NCBI RefSeq assembly: GCF_030009775.1
Contig: NZ_JASCTH010000041.1
Coordinates: 1 to 64,000, forward strand
Direction of reading: 5' to 3'
DNA: 64,000 bases
Source: Actinoplanes sandaracinus
Lineage (GTDB): Bacteria > Actinomycetota > Actinomycetes > Mycobacteriales > Micromonosporaceae
Shown here: positions 17,870-27,210 of the stretch, piece by piece
How the letters are laid out: every line of letters begins with the position of its first letter
Position numbering within the stretch: position 1 is the first letter of the stretch
Translations under genes and position numbers: made by a program
The notes under the pieces: model-generated
The model's input: only the letters and a program-made list of their open reading frames with translations
Told to the model about the DNA's origin: nothing
Databases searched by the model: none

Positions 17870-18514
17870 ATGAATGGTGTGACGGTGCTTGAGACCCTGC
17901 TGCCAATGATCTCCTCGCCGTGGCTCTACCTGATCGTCTTCGCCATGGTCACGGTCGACGGAGTCTTTCCGGTCGTGCCGTCCGAGGCCGTGGTGATCAG
18001 CCTGAGCGCGCTGTCGGCCACCGGCTCGCCGAACCTCGTCGCGCTGGCCGCCGCCGTGGCAGCCGGTGGAATGGCCGGCGACCGGGTCTCCTACCTGCTC
18101 GGCCGGAAGGCGGCCAGCCGGGTCACGGCGGGCAAGCTGGCCGTGGCCAGGGCGAAGGCGGAACGGGCGCTGACGCGGTACGGCGCGGCCGCGATCCTGG
18201 CCGGACGGTTCCTTCCGTGCGGGCGTGCGGCGACCACTTGGACGTCCGGGTCGGTGTCGCTGCCGCTGGGCCGGTTCCAGCTGTTCAGCGCGCTGGCAAG
18301 CGTGGCCTGGACGGCCTACATGATCGGGCTCGGCTGGCTGGGCGGCTCCGCGTTCGCCGACGAGCCGTTGCTGGGAGCCGCGATCGGTCTGGCGATCGGA
18401 GCGGTCCTGGGCGCCACGCACGCGCTTCTGGAGAGGCGACGGTCCGCAGCGCGGTCCGGTCCCGGCCGGAGGGAAGCGACGGCGAAGACGAGCGTGGCGC
18501 GGCTCGCGTCGTAG
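17870..18514 (+). CDS. DedA-family membrane protein
   Basis: From ATG 17870 (GTG 17840 also in frame) the product has about 214 residues. It has the DedA/SNARE-associated core: an acidic VVPSEAVVI near the start, GDRVSYLLGRKA, the conserved RFLPCGRAATTWTSG stretch (family pattern F-x-R-x-x-P-x-x-R) and four or five hydrophobic helices. DedA proteins are membrane half-transporters implicated in lipid flipping and envelope homeostasis. The C-terminal 30 residues are basic and disordered. The gene follows the transporter on the same strand after about 80 nt and may be a separate unit. Confidence 0.85.
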   Translation: MNGVTVLETLLPMISSPWLYLIVFAMVTVDGVFPVVPSEAVVISLSALSATGSPNLVALAAAVAAGGMAGDRVSYLLGRKAASRVTAGKLAVARAKAERALTRYGAAAILAGRFLPCGRAATTWTSGSVSLPLGRFQLFSALASVAWTAYMIGLGWLGGSAFADEPLLGAAIGLAIGAVLGATHALLERRRSAARSGPGRREATAKTSVARLAS

Positions 18515-18584
18515 CCAGCACGGCGCCGGCGGGCGATGTCGAATCGAAATGCAACATATTGACTACGCCAACTTGACTCCCGAT

Positions 18585-18600
18585 GTGTTAGCGCTCACAC
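18585..18600. promoter_or_regulatory. putative LacI-family operator upstream of GH43 gene
   Basis: GTGTTAGCGCTCACAC is a near-perfect 8+8 palindrome (one mismatch between half-sites) with the central GCGC of LacI-family operators. It lies about 185 nt before the start of the secreted hydrolase. Carbohydrate-responsive LacI repressors of actinomycetes bind sites of exactly this TGTTAGCGCTxACA form. The regulator is not in the window. Confidence 0.6.
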
Positions 18601-18784
18601 TCTCTCTCACGTCGCCGATGCGTCCCTCGTTTGGCAGTCGCCACGGGGTCAGCCGGCCGACGGGCGAGTCCCGGTCCGGTCTCGCTAGATGCACTCTGAC
18701 CACCACTTTCATCCCGGTGGCGCACGGGTTCGTCCCTCGTGTCCGCCGTTCCCCTCCCCTTCTGGCCGCTCGAAGGAATCAGTT

Positions 18785-21700
18785 ATGCGAATACCTGTCC
18801 GGAATTCCGCGCCTAGGCGCCTGGCTAGCTGGTTCGTGCCGAGCACCACCGCGTTTCTGTTGTTCTCCTTAACAGTTCCCTCGCCCGCTCTGGCGGAGAA
18901 TGCCGCGAACGCCAAGAACGCCGCGGAGATCACCGATGGCCTGGTGCTGCGGTACAAGCTGGACGAGAAGTCCGGCGCGACGGCCGTCGACTCCTCCGGC
19001 CACGACCGCAACGGAACGGTGGCCGGCACCGCGACCTGGACCGGCGGGGAGGGCCTGGCCTTCGACGGGTCCAGCACGTACGTCAAGGTCCCGAACAACA
19101 TCATGTCCGGGCTGGACTCCATCTCGGTGTCGTTCGACGTGTTCGTCGACCCGGACCAGCCGACGCCGTACTTCCTGTATGGATTCGGCAACACGAGCGG
19201 CTCCACCGGCTACGGCGACGGATACCTGTTCACCACGGGGAACAGCTTCCGTACCGCGATCGCCACCGGGAACTGGTCCACCGAGCAGACCACCGGCCCC
19301 ACCGCGGCGAAGGTCCTCGATCGCGGCTCGTGGAAGCACATCGCGTACACCCAGACCGGCACCACCGGGACGTTGTACGAGGACGGCACACCGATCGCCA
19401 CGAACGCCTCGGTCACCATCAAGCCGGGTGCCATCGGCGCCGGGACGACGACGGCGAACTACATCGGCAAGTCCAACTACAACGGCGACCGGCTCCTCAA
19501 GGGCAAGATCAAAGACTTCCGGGTGTACGACCGGGCACTCGACGGGACCGAGCTGCGGACCCTGGCCGACCCGGTCGTATCCGCCGAACTCGCCGCCGAC
19601 CGCGCCGCGCTGAGCCTGGGTGACACCTCCGCCCTGGCCGCCGATCTGAACCTGCCGGCCACCGCCCCGTTCGGATCCAAGCTCACCTGGGCGACCAGCG
19701 ACGCGTCCGTGATCACCACGGCCGGCGTGGTGACCCGCCCGGAGTCCGGCAAGCCGGACGCCACCGCGACGCTCACCGCCACTCTCACCCGGGGCTCGCT
19801 GAGCGCCACGAAGTCCTTCACCGTCACCGTGCGGCCCCAGCTCGGCGCCGAGGACGCGGTGAAGGTGGCGGCCGCCGGGCTCTCCGTGCACAACATCGAC
19901 GACGTCCGGGGCAACCTGACACTGCCGTCGAGCGGCGCCCACAACACGACCGTCACCTGGTCCTCGGACCGGCCGGAGATCATCGACGGCACCGGTGTCG
20001 TGCACCGCCCCGCCGCGGGCAAGGGCGCCGCGTCCGTCGCGCTGACCGCGACGGTGAAGGTGGGCCAGGCCTCGGCCACCCGGACGTTGACGGCCACGGT
20101 GCCCGAGCTTCCCCCGGCGCGGGCCAAGACCGGTTACCTGTTCAGCTACTTCACCGGCGAGGGGACCGCGGACGGCGAGCAGCTCTACTTCGGGGTGAGC
20201 AAGGCGAACGACCCGCTGTCCTACCGCGAGGTCAACAACGCCAAGCCGGTGCTGACCTCGACGCTGGGCACGAAGGGCCTGCGCGACCCGTTCATCATCC
20301 GCTCGCCGGAGGGCGACAAGTTCTATCAGATCGCCACCGACCTGAAGATCCACGGCAACGGCAACTGGGACGCCTCGCAGCGCACCGGCAGCAAGTCGAT
20401 CATGGTGTGGGAGTCGACCGACCTGGTCAACTGGACCGACCAGCGTCTGGTCAAGGTCTCCCCGGACACCGCCGGCAACACCTGGGCGCCCGAGGCGTAC
20501 TACGACCCCACCCTCGGTGCCTACGTGGTCTTCTGGGCCTCGAAGCTCTACGACGCGGCGGACACCGGCCACACCGGCGGCACCTACAACAAGATGATGT
20601 ACGCCACCACCCGCGACTTCCACACCTTCAGCGAGGCGAAGGTCTGGGTGGACCCCGGGTACTCGGTGATCGACTCCACGATGATCGACCACAACGGGAC
20701 CTACTACCGGTTCACCAAGGACGAGCGGAACAACTCCTCGACCTCCCCGTGCAGCAAGTTCATCATCGAGGAGAAGTCGACCTCGATCCTCAGCACCGAC
20801 TACAGCTTCGTCAAGGACTGCATCGGCGCCGGCGGCGTCAGCGCCGGCGAGGGACCGCTGGTGTTCAAGTCGAACACCGAGGACCGCTGGTACCTGTTCG
20901 TCGACGAGTACGGCGGCCAGGGCTACGTGCCGTTCACCTCGACCGACCTGGAAGCCGGCCAGTGGACCAAGGCCCCCTCGTACTCGCTGCCGAAGCGGCC
21001 CCGGCACGGCACCGTCCTGCCGGTGACCCAGGAGGAGTACGACCGCCTGCTCACCACCTACCAGCCGAACCTGCTGGTCACCGGCGTGGACCAGCTCTCG
21101 CTGACCACCCCGGTGGGCACCGCGCCGACCCTCCCCGGACAGGCCACCGCCAAGTACGCGGACGGCTCGTCGTCGAGTGTCGCGGTGAAGTGGGACGCCG
21201 TTCCGGCGTCCGCGTACGCCAAGCCCGGAAGGTTCACGGTCTCCGGTGTCATCACCGAGAGCCAGAACGTCAAGGCCACCGCGGTGGTGACCGTCCCCGA
21301 CGCGGGCGCGCCGACGGTGAGCGCCACCGTCACGCCCGCCGAGCCGGCCAGCGGATGGTTCACGGGCCCGGCGACGGTCACGGTGACCGCCGGCGACGCG
21401 GTGGATGGTCCGCTGGTCCCCCAGGTCCGGGTCACCCGCTCCGGCGAGCCGGCCGGCGCGTGGACCGACCAGCCCCAGCCGCTCACGATCGACCGGGACG
21501 GCATCCACCTGATCGAGTACGTCGCCACCGACGCCGCGGGCAACAGTTCCGGCATCGGCTCGCTGACGGTCCGGGTCGACGGCACGGCTCCGGTGTCGCA
21601 GGCGACGGTGGACGCCAAGGGCCGCACCGTGGTCCTGCGGTCGGCCGACAACGACTCGGGCGTCAACCTGGTCCAGTACTCGCGGGACGGCGGTGCGACC

Positions 21701-22417
21701 TGGCAGACGTACACCGTGCCGCTGACCGCCGGCCAGGCGGAGACGACGGTGCTCTACCGAGCGGTCGACGTCGCCGGAAACGTCGAGACGGCCAACCGGG
21801 CGGTCCTGCCGGCGGTCGGTGTGGTGCTCGCTCCGAGCTCGACCAAGGCGTCACTGGTCTCGGCGAAGGTGTCGTACGGCACGGCTGCGGCGGTGCGGGT
21901 GACGGTCAGCGGTGGCCTCCAGGCGAAGCCGTCCGGCACCGTGCGGGTGCTGCTCGGTTCCACCGCCGTCGGCTCCGGCGTCCTCTCCGGCGGCAAGGCC
22001 ACCATCAAGCTGGCCAAGAACATCGGTGTCGGGACCAGGAAGCTGCGGGTCGTCTACGCCGGCGACGACCGGTACACCGGCTCCGCGGCGGATCTGACGC
22101 TGAAGGTGGTCACCGCCTCGTCGAAGACCACGGTGACGGCGAAGCCGAGCACGGTCCGGGCCGGCAAGACGGTGCGCCTCACCGTGAAGGTCGCCGCCGC
22201 CTCCGGTGTCAAGCCGTCCGGCACGGTGCAGATCGTCGTGGCCCGCGGTAACACCAAGATCGTGCGTACGGTGCGCCTGACCGCCAACGGCACCGCCGTC
22301 GTCGATCTGCGCTCCCTCGGCCGGACCGGCACCTACAAGATCACGGCGCAGTACCGCGGTTCGAGCACCGTGACCGGATCGACCAGCTCAGTGATCAAGG
22401 TCAAGGTGGTCCGCTGA
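18785..22417 (+). CDS. large secreted GH43-like glycoside hydrolase with LamG and Ig-like modules
   Basis: ATG 18785 follows AAGGA. The product has 1210 residues. A signal peptide (1-37, cleavage after ALA) precedes a LamG/concanavalin-like domain (about 50-260) and two bacterial Ig-like segments (about 265-450). A five-bladed beta-propeller of the GH43 type follows (about 455-760, with GLRDPFIIRSPEGD, NTWAPEAYYDP, YSVIDSTMID and AGEGPLVFK, the last carrying a probable catalytic Glu). Further Ig-like domains (Big_4-like, about 770-870), a chitobiase/FN3-like segment and two Big_3_5 repeats fill the C terminus. No LPXTG or membrane anchor is seen. It probably acts outside the cell on arabinan- or xylan-type plant polysaccharide. 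Confidence 0.88.
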   Translation: MRIPVRNSAPRRLASWFVPSTTAFLLFSLTVPSPALAENAANAKNAAEITDGLVLRYKLDEKSGATAVDSSGHDRNGTVAGTATWTGGEGLAFDGSSTYVKVPNNIMSGLDSISVSFDVFVDPDQPTPYFLYGFGNTSGSTGYGDGYLFTTGNSFRTAIATGNWSTEQTTGPTAAKVLDRGSWKHIAYTQTGTTGTLYEDGTPIATNASVTIKPGAIGAGTTTANYIGKSNYNGDRLLKGKIKDFRVYDRALDGTELRTLADPVVSAELAADRAALSLGDTSALAADLNLPATAPFGSKLTWATSDASVITTAGVVTRPESGKPDATATLTATLTRGSLSATKSFTVTVRPQLGAEDAVKVAAAGLSVHNIDDVRGNLTLPSSGAHNTTVTWSSDRPEIIDGTGVVHRPAAGKGAASVALTATVKVGQASATRTLTATVPELPPARAKTGYLFSYFTGEGTADGEQLYFGVSKANDPLSYREVNNAKPVLTSTLGTKGLRDPFIIRSPEGDKFYQIATDLKIHGNGNWDASQRTGSKSIMVWESTDLVNWTDQRLVKVSPDTAGNTWAPEAYYDPTLGAYVVFWASKLYDAADTGHTGGTYNKMMYATTRDFHTFSEAKVWVDPGYSVIDSTMIDHNGTYYRFTKDERNNSSTSPCSKFIIEEKSTSILSTDYSFVKDCIGAGGVSAGEGPLVFKSNTEDRWYLFVDEYGGQGYVPFTSTDLEAGQWTKAPSYSLPKRPRHGTVLPVTQEEYDRLLTTYQPNLLVTGVDQLSLTTPVGTAPTLPGQATAKYADGSSSSVAVKWDAVPASAYAKPGRFTVSGVITESQNVKATAVVTVPDAGAPTVSATVTPAEPASGWFTGPATVTVTAGDAVDGPLVPQVRVTRSGEPAGAWTDQPQPLTIDRDGIHLIEYVATDAAGNSSGIGSLTVRVDGTAPVSQATVDAKGRTVVLRSADNDSGVNLVQYSRDGGATWQTYTVPLTAGQAETTVLYRAVDVAGNVETANRAVLPAVGVVLAPSSTKASLVSAKVSYGTAAAVRVTVSGGLQAKPSGTVRVLLGSTAVGSGVLSGGKATIKLAKNIGVGTRKLRVVYAGDDRYTGSAADLTLKVVTASSKTTVTAKPSTVRAGKTVRLTVKVAAASGVKPSGTVQIVVARGNTKIVRTVRLTANGTAVVDLRSLGRTGTYKITAQYRGSSTVTGSTSSVIKVKVVR

Positions 22418-22444
22418 CCAGCGACCGCCACTGACCGCCACTGA

Positions 22445-22479
22445 CGGCCGCGGAGTCCTTTCGAGGGCTCCGCGGCCGC
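22445..22479. terminator. hairpin terminator after GH43 gene
   Basis: An 11-bp perfect GC-rich stem (CGGCCGCGGAG paired with CTCCGCGGCCG) lies 28 nt after the GH43 stop and before the convergent gene ending at 22505. There is no U-run, which is usual in high-GC actinobacteria. It should serve both strands. Confidence 0.75.
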
Positions 22480-22504
22480 ACTGTCTCCCCGGTCGGATTC
22501 GAGG

Positions 22505-23452
22505 TCAGGAGCCGGCGAGAAGGTACGCCCGAACCTGCCCCCGAGCCTGATGGATCCGCGACTTCACGGTGCCTTCCGGAATCGCCAGGTGCCTGGCGAT
22601 CTCCTTGTAGTCGAGCTGGCAGATGTCTCGCAGCACCATCGGCGCCACCAGCTCGGGCCGGCTGGCTTCCAGCCGTTTTAGGGCGTCCAGCAGGTCCAGC
22701 CGTGATCCGGCGATCACGCTGGTGGTGCGGGCGTCCGGCGTGTCCACCGGCATGTCGGCGTAACCCTGTTCAGCGGCCCGCCGCTTGAGGCCCCGGTAGG
22801 TCTGCCGCGCCCCGTTGGCGATGACCACGTGCAACCAGGTGCTGAACCTGGACCGCCCCTGAAAGCCAGCGATGTTCCGCGCCACCTGCATGAGCACGTC
22901 CTGGCAGGCTTCTAAGGAGCCGACCGGCCCGGAGGCGGCGAGACGGATCACCGGCGAGACGGCTGAGCTGTGGGTATTGACCTGCCGCTCGTCGTGGCGG
23001 CACTGCAGCGCGTACTGCGGCTCAAGCTTCAGCTGCCGTTTGGCCTGCAGCGGACGGAAGTCGAAGCGGTCGTCGCCGGCGGCCTCGCGGCGCCGTGCGA
23101 ACTCCTCGATGTCGGGGCTGCCGACGGCATACCAGCGGGACTTGTGGTTGTGGCAGAACGGCGATTTCCCCTGCGCCCACAAGGTGCAGAACGACAGGCG
23201 GCAAGTTCGGCAGCCGCTGTCGGCAACGGCCGGAAGACCGGTGATCCAGTTCTTCTTCTCGGGCTCGCCCGCTCGTTCCCAGAAGCCGTGATGGCTCGCG
23301 CACAGCCCTTGGCGGGCAGCACCGTAGCGGCAGCCCGGGATACCACAGGCCGTCAGTTCGGTCCGCCCGACCGGGCCGGGGCCTGGATCGGCGATGAACG
23401 CCTCGATGTCCGGGCCGCGTAGGTCAGCGGGCGCCCGTAGGAACCGCCCCAC
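22505..23452 (-). pseudogene. chimera: transposon recombinase (TnpB-like) fragment fused to ECF sigma-factor fragment
   Basis: The frame is open for 315 residues. Residues about 25-155 have the cysteine-rich pattern of TnpB-type tyrosine recombinases (IPGCRYGAARQGLCASHH, CRTCRLSFCTLWAQG, PFCHNHKSRW, LEPQYALQCRHDE). From about 160 on the sequence is an ECF sigma factor: RLAASG, ACQDVLMQVARNIAGFQGRS, STWLHVVIANGARQTYR (region 2) and DICQLDYKEIARHLAIPEGTVKSRIHQARGQ, split across region 4. About 30 residues of region 2.1 are missing. This looks like two deletion-joined remnants, although region 4 and part of region 2 could still be translated. Confidence 0.7.
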
Positions 23453-23886
23453 AGGTTGACGAACATGTAGTCGCTGTCCAGGTCCCCGTACTCGGCGTGC
23501 AGGTAGTCCGCGTAGAGCCGGACGATCTCGGGGCCGACCGGGACCGCGCGGGGCGAGGCGGACTTGGCCCGGGCCCGGTTGTCGTTGACGCGGGGTATGA
23601 CCGCCAGCTCGCCTTTCACTGCCGCCAGGTCCTCGTGACGCAGTCCGAGTGCTTCACCGATCCGGATCCCGGTATCCCACAACACCGCGAACAGGAATCG
23701 GTCGCGCAGCCGGGTACATGCGTCCAGGATCGCCTGGACCTGGACGGCGGTCAGGATCGTCGGGTGAGTGCGGGGCGCCTTCAGCTTGATCGTCCGGCGG
23801 CGCTCGGGTTGACCGCCGTCGAGGTGATAGAGGAAGGGCTTCCAGCCCGTGCGACGGGCACGGATTGGCTGCAGTTCGGTGACCAA
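23353..23886 (-). pseudogene. truncated TnpA-type tyrosine recombinase
   Basis: 177 residues. RRTIKLKAPRTHPTILT, the first catalytic Arg in DTGIRIGEALGLRHEDL, then PRVNDNRARAKSASPRAVPV and YLHAEYGDLDSDYMFVNLWGG (split) match the TnpA recombinase of Tn554-like elements. The sequence then changes abruptly (about residue 157) and lacks the HxxR and Tyr region. Its end overlaps the TnpB-like chimera in another frame, consistent with an internal deletion that removed the TnpA 3' end and TnpB 5' end. Not functional. Confidence 0.72.
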
Positions 23887-24187
23887 ATCGCCCTCATCCC
23901 ACTGGCGGGAGGGTATTCATCGCCGGCAACGACAGCAGCAGCACCGCGGGAGTCGCCGGAGTGACCTGACTCGACACCCGCGCGGCATATCAGCCGGACC
24001 TGGGGCGTTGCGGGCTCGTGACATCCACATGGATGGACCCGCCGCGTCGTTCGCACACCACGGTGGCAGACTGAAGCCTTTGACCTGGGGATCCTTGGTG
24101 AAGAGCCCAGCAGATCCTGGACCGTCAACCAAGGTTTGGGTCCTCGCCGCGAACATCGCCGCCGGTAACACTCACACCGGGCAGCGG
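23887..24187. other. non-coding or decayed stretch between recombinase remnant and response regulator
   Basis: No frame here looks like a gene. The segment lies upstream of the truncated recombinase and beyond the 3' end of the regulator at 24188. It probably holds more of the decayed transposon. Confidence 0.35.
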
Positions 24188-24856
24188 TCAGTTCCTCGCC
24201 TCGTGGACCAGGATGGCGATCTGGACGCGGTTGACGCAGTCCAGCTTGGTCAACAGTTGAGACACGCATGCCTTGACCGTGGCCAAGCTCATGTGCAGCT
24301 CGCTGCCGATCTCCGCATTGGAACGGCCCTTGCTGATAGCGATGGCGACCTCGCGTTCCCGGTCGTTGAGGGCGTCGAGGGCGGCCCGGGACCGGTCTGA
24401 GCGCTTGGCCTTCTCATCCTGGCCCCCGGTGCGCACGACGTGCTCGATGAGGCGGTTGATGACGCTGGCGGAGAGCATCGACTCGCCGGCCGCGACGCGG
24501 CGGACAGAGTCCAGGATCTGCCGGGGCGGGGTGTCCTTGAGCAGAAAGCCGTTGGCGCCCAAACGAAGCGCACGCAATACGTACTCGTCCGTATCGAAGG
24601 TCGTCAGTACGATAATGGCGCAGTCGTCGCCACGGGCCCGGAGCGCCTCGGTGGCGGTGAGCCCGTCCATGCCGGGCATTCGGATGTCCATCAGGACGAC
24701 ATCGGGCCGCAACCGCTGCACGATGTCGACGGCTTGCGCGCCGTCGGACGCCTCGCTTACGACCTCGACGTCGTCGGCGACGCTGAGGAGCAACGACAGT
24801 CCGACTCGAACCAAGGGATCATCATCGACGAGCAGGACACGAATGATGTCAGCCAT
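24188..24856 (-). CDS. NarL/FixJ-family response regulator
   Basis: ATG 24856 gives 222 residues. Receiver: DDD (11-13), phospho-acceptor D57 in VVLMDIRMPGMDGL, Thr and Lys of the switch (LTTFDTD, LLKDT). LuxR-type HTH near the C terminus: LNDREREVAIAISKGRSN, then MSLATVKACVSQLLTKL. The cognate kinase is most likely the gene at 26053-27210 on the same strand. The two are separated by the oppositely oriented rmlB gene, an unusual break in a two-component pair. The 80-nt gap to rmlB holds divergent promoters. Confidence 0.93.
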   Translation of the reverse strand: MADIIRVLLVDDDPLVRVGLSLLLSVADDVEVVSEASDGAQAVDIVQRLRPDVVLMDIRMPGMDGLTATEALRARGDDCAIIVLTTFDTDEYVLRALRLGANGFLLKDTPPRQILDSVRRVAAGESMLSASVINRLIEHVVRTGGQDEKAKRSDRSRAALDALNDREREVAIAISKGRSNAEIGSELHMSLATVKACVSQLLTKLDCVNRVQIAILVHEARN

Positions 24857-24936
24857 GCGTCCAGACTTCCAGACGCCGGCACACTCCGATTCGGAGGGCT
24901 CCACGCGGCTGGTGATGCTGCTACAGTCCGCAACCC

Positions 24937-25920
24937 ATGAGAATCTTGGTCACTGGCGGCGCCGGATTCATCGGTTCGCACTTTGTTCGCGCAGCACTCA
25001 ACAATTCCTACGCCGCACTCCAGGACATCGAGATCACTGTTCTGGACAAATTGACATACTGCGGCAACAAAGCCAATCTCGATCCCGTCGCGCACGACGC
25101 CCGGTTGCGGTTCGTGACCGGCGACATCTGCGATCCGGTTCTGGTGGATGACCTGGTCCGGCGACACGATGCTGTGGTGCACTTCGCCGCGGAGACCCAC
25201 GTGGATCGGTCGATCCACGGCGGCGACGAGTTCGTCCGGACGAACATGCTGGGCACGCAGGTGCTGCTGGACGCCGCGGTCCGGCATGGCGTGGAGCGAT
25301 TCGTACACGTCTCGACCGACGAGGTTTACGGCTCCATCGACGTCGGCTCCTGGGATGAGTCATTCCCGCTCAACCCCAGTTCGCCGTATTCGGCGGCGAA
25401 GGCCGGCTCGGATCATCTGGCGCTGGCGTACCACCGCACTCATGGCCTGCCGGTACTGGTGACCCGCTGCTCGAACAACTATGGGCCGTACCAGTTTCCG
25501 GAGAAGGTGATCCCGCTGTTCGTGACGAACCTGCTCGACGGCCGCACGGTGCCGCTGTACGGGGACGGCGGCAACATCCGGGACTGGCTGCACGTCGACG
25601 ATCACTGCCGGGGAATCGCGCTGGTGCTGGCCGGGGGCCGGGCGGGCGAGGTTTACCACATCGGCGGCGGCTTGGAACTGGACAACAAGGAGCTGACGGC
25701 GCGGTTGCTGGAGGCCTGCGGGGCCGGCTGGGATCGAGTCGAGTACGTCGAGGATCGCAAGGGCCACGATCGCCGATACTCGCTGGACCACTCGAAGATC
25801 AGCCGGGAGCTCGGTTACGCGCCTCTGATCAGCTTCGATGCCGGCGTCGCGCAGACGATCGAGTGGTACCGCGACAACCGCACCTGGTGGGAACCGTTGC
25901 GCGAGCGTGCCGGGCGCTGA
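24937..25920 (+). CDS. rmlB: dTDP-glucose 4,6-dehydratase
   Basis: The product has 327 residues, the family length. Rossmann motif GGAGFIGSH (7-15), catalytic Thr127-Asp128-Glu129 in STDEVYG and Tyr151/Lys155 in YSAAK, plus the conserved RCSNNYGPYQFPEKVIPLF region split at 160-180 and the active-site HVDRSIHGG. It converts dTDP-glucose to dTDP-4-keto-6-deoxyglucose, the entry point to all 6-deoxysugars. Its partner nucleotidylyltransferase gene is at 58195 in the same cluster. It sits as a single plus-strand gene between a response regulator and its kinase, so it may have been inserted there. Confidence 0.96.
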   Translation: MRILVTGGAGFIGSHFVRAALNNSYAALQDIEITVLDKLTYCGNKANLDPVAHDARLRFVTGDICDPVLVDDLVRRHDAVVHFAAETHVDRSIHGGDEFVRTNMLGTQVLLDAAVRHGVERFVHVSTDEVYGSIDVGSWDESFPLNPSSPYSAAKAGSDHLALAYHRTHGLPVLVTRCSNNYGPYQFPEKVIPLFVTNLLDGRTVPLYGDGGNIRDWLHVDDHCRGIALVLAGGRAGEVYHIGGGLELDNKELTARLLEACGAGWDRVEYVEDRKGHDRRYSLDHSKISRELGYAPLISFDAGVAQTIEWYRDNRTWWEPLRERAGR

Positions 25921-26052
25921 CGCACCCGCGCATGTCACGCCGGCGGGACGAGTCCCGGCACGACAGGTGTAACGCTCCCGGTTGCCACCAGGGGTGTCCC
26001 ACGGGGTGCTGACTGAGGCCCGCAGCGAGGTGACGCACCCCAACGGGCCAGG

Positions 26053-27210
26053 TCAGATCGGCCAGGGCAGCCAGGCGTTGAGGTGAAATTCGATCTCTCC
26101 GCCGGGGCCGCGGCGGGCACCGTGGTCAAGGTGCCCGCCGGCGAGGTTGACCCGTTCCGCGATGCCGACCAGCCCGGCGTGGCTGCCCGGAATCGACGTA
26201 CCCGGGCCCCTCACCAACCGGTTACACACCCAGACATGCAACTCGCCGGCGTCGGTCCGCTCGACGCGGATCCGGACCATCGCGCCGGGCGCGTGCTTGC
26301 GGGCGTTCGTCAGCCCTTCCTGCACGATCCGGTATGCGGTCCGGCCGACCGAGGCCGGCGCCGCCGTCTCAGGCAGCAGCCGCTCGAACGTCACCGGGGT
26401 GCCGGTGGAGCGTGACTCAGCGACGAGTTCATCTAGGTCTCCCAGGCCAGGTTGCGGCCGCAGCCCGGCGGAGTCACCACCGCGCAGGACACCGAGGACC
26501 TCCCGAAGATCGTCCAGGGCCTGGTGTGCACTTGCCCGGATGGTGCCGACCGCCTCGGTGACGTCGGTGGACAGGTCCGGCCGAATCTCCAACGCGCCGG
26601 CGTGGAGGCTGAGTAGGGAAATGCGGTGGGCAAGGACATCGTGCATCTCACGGGCGATCCGTTCCCGCTCCAGCGCCCGCAGTTGTTCGGCCTGGGCCTC
26701 GGCTTCCGTCTCCGCCAAGATCGCTAGATCGTGCAATGCCGCGATCCGCCCGCGCCGGTACCGAACCGTCACCCCGAGTGCCACGATGATCGCCAGTAAT
26801 GCGATGTTCAGGGCGTTGGCCCCGACCACTGTCAGGTCAGGGCTTCGCTTGGTGATCGAGTACGGCACGTACGCCACGACGTGCAGGCCGGCTACCGCGA
26901 GCGCCACCGGCCAACGCCGGTAGACGGCCACGGTGAAGACGGCTACCAACACCGCGACGCCCGCGAAATCCGCCACCGCCAGCAGCGGTGCCAGCCCGAC
27001 TGCAATGGGTACGGGATAGCGCCGGCGCCACCACAGGGCGATGCAGCCAACCCCGGTCAGCGTCAGCACCCAGAAGAGCAGCCGCCCGGTGATTACGCCG
27101 CGGCTTTCCGCCTCGTCAGCTGCCGAGACGGCAACCGTGGCCGAGACAAGGACCCAGCAGAGGTCCAGGACGCGGGCACGGACCGCGTCGAGTCGTACCG
27201 TCCTTGTCAT
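26053..27210 (-). CDS. sensor histidine kinase (HisKA_3 type)
   Basis: The product has 385 residues. About five N-terminal membrane helices (15-160), then the dimerisation helix with phospho-His in RERIAREMHDVLAHR, and an HATPase with IVQEGLTNARKHAPG and a C-terminal GLVGIAERVNLAGG. The usual D-x-G-x-G G1 box reads VCNRLVRGPG here, a divergent form found in some actinobacterial kinases. It overlaps the upstream YqeB-like gene by 4 nt. The regulator at 24188 is its probable partner and the ABC transporter at 28289 its probable output. Confidence 0.9.
   Translation of the reverse strand: MTRTVRLDAVRARVLDLCWVLVSATVAVSAADEAESRGVITGRLLFWVLTLTGVGCIALWWRRRYPVPIAVGLAPLLAVADFAGVAVLVAVFTVAVYRRWPVALAVAGLHVVAYVPYSITKRSPDLTVVGANALNIALLAIIVALGVTVRYRRGRIAALHDLAILAETEAEAQAEQLRALERERIAREMHDVLAHRISLLSLHAGALEIRPDLSTDVTEAVGTIRASAHQALDDLREVLGVLRGGDSAGLRPQPGLGDLDELVAESRSTGTPVTFERLLPETAAPASVGRTAYRIVQEGLTNARKHAPGAMVRIRVERTDAGELHVWVCNRLVRGPGTSIPGSHAGLVGIAERVNLAGGHLDHGARRGPGGEIEFHLNAWLPWPI

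Noticed and set aside
18869..21508. Antisense open frame of 879 residues inside the GH43 gene
   Set aside because: Codons and composition (Arg/Gly/Val-rich, no domains) are those of a shadow frame opposite a high-GC gene with a clear signal peptide and domains on the plus strand.
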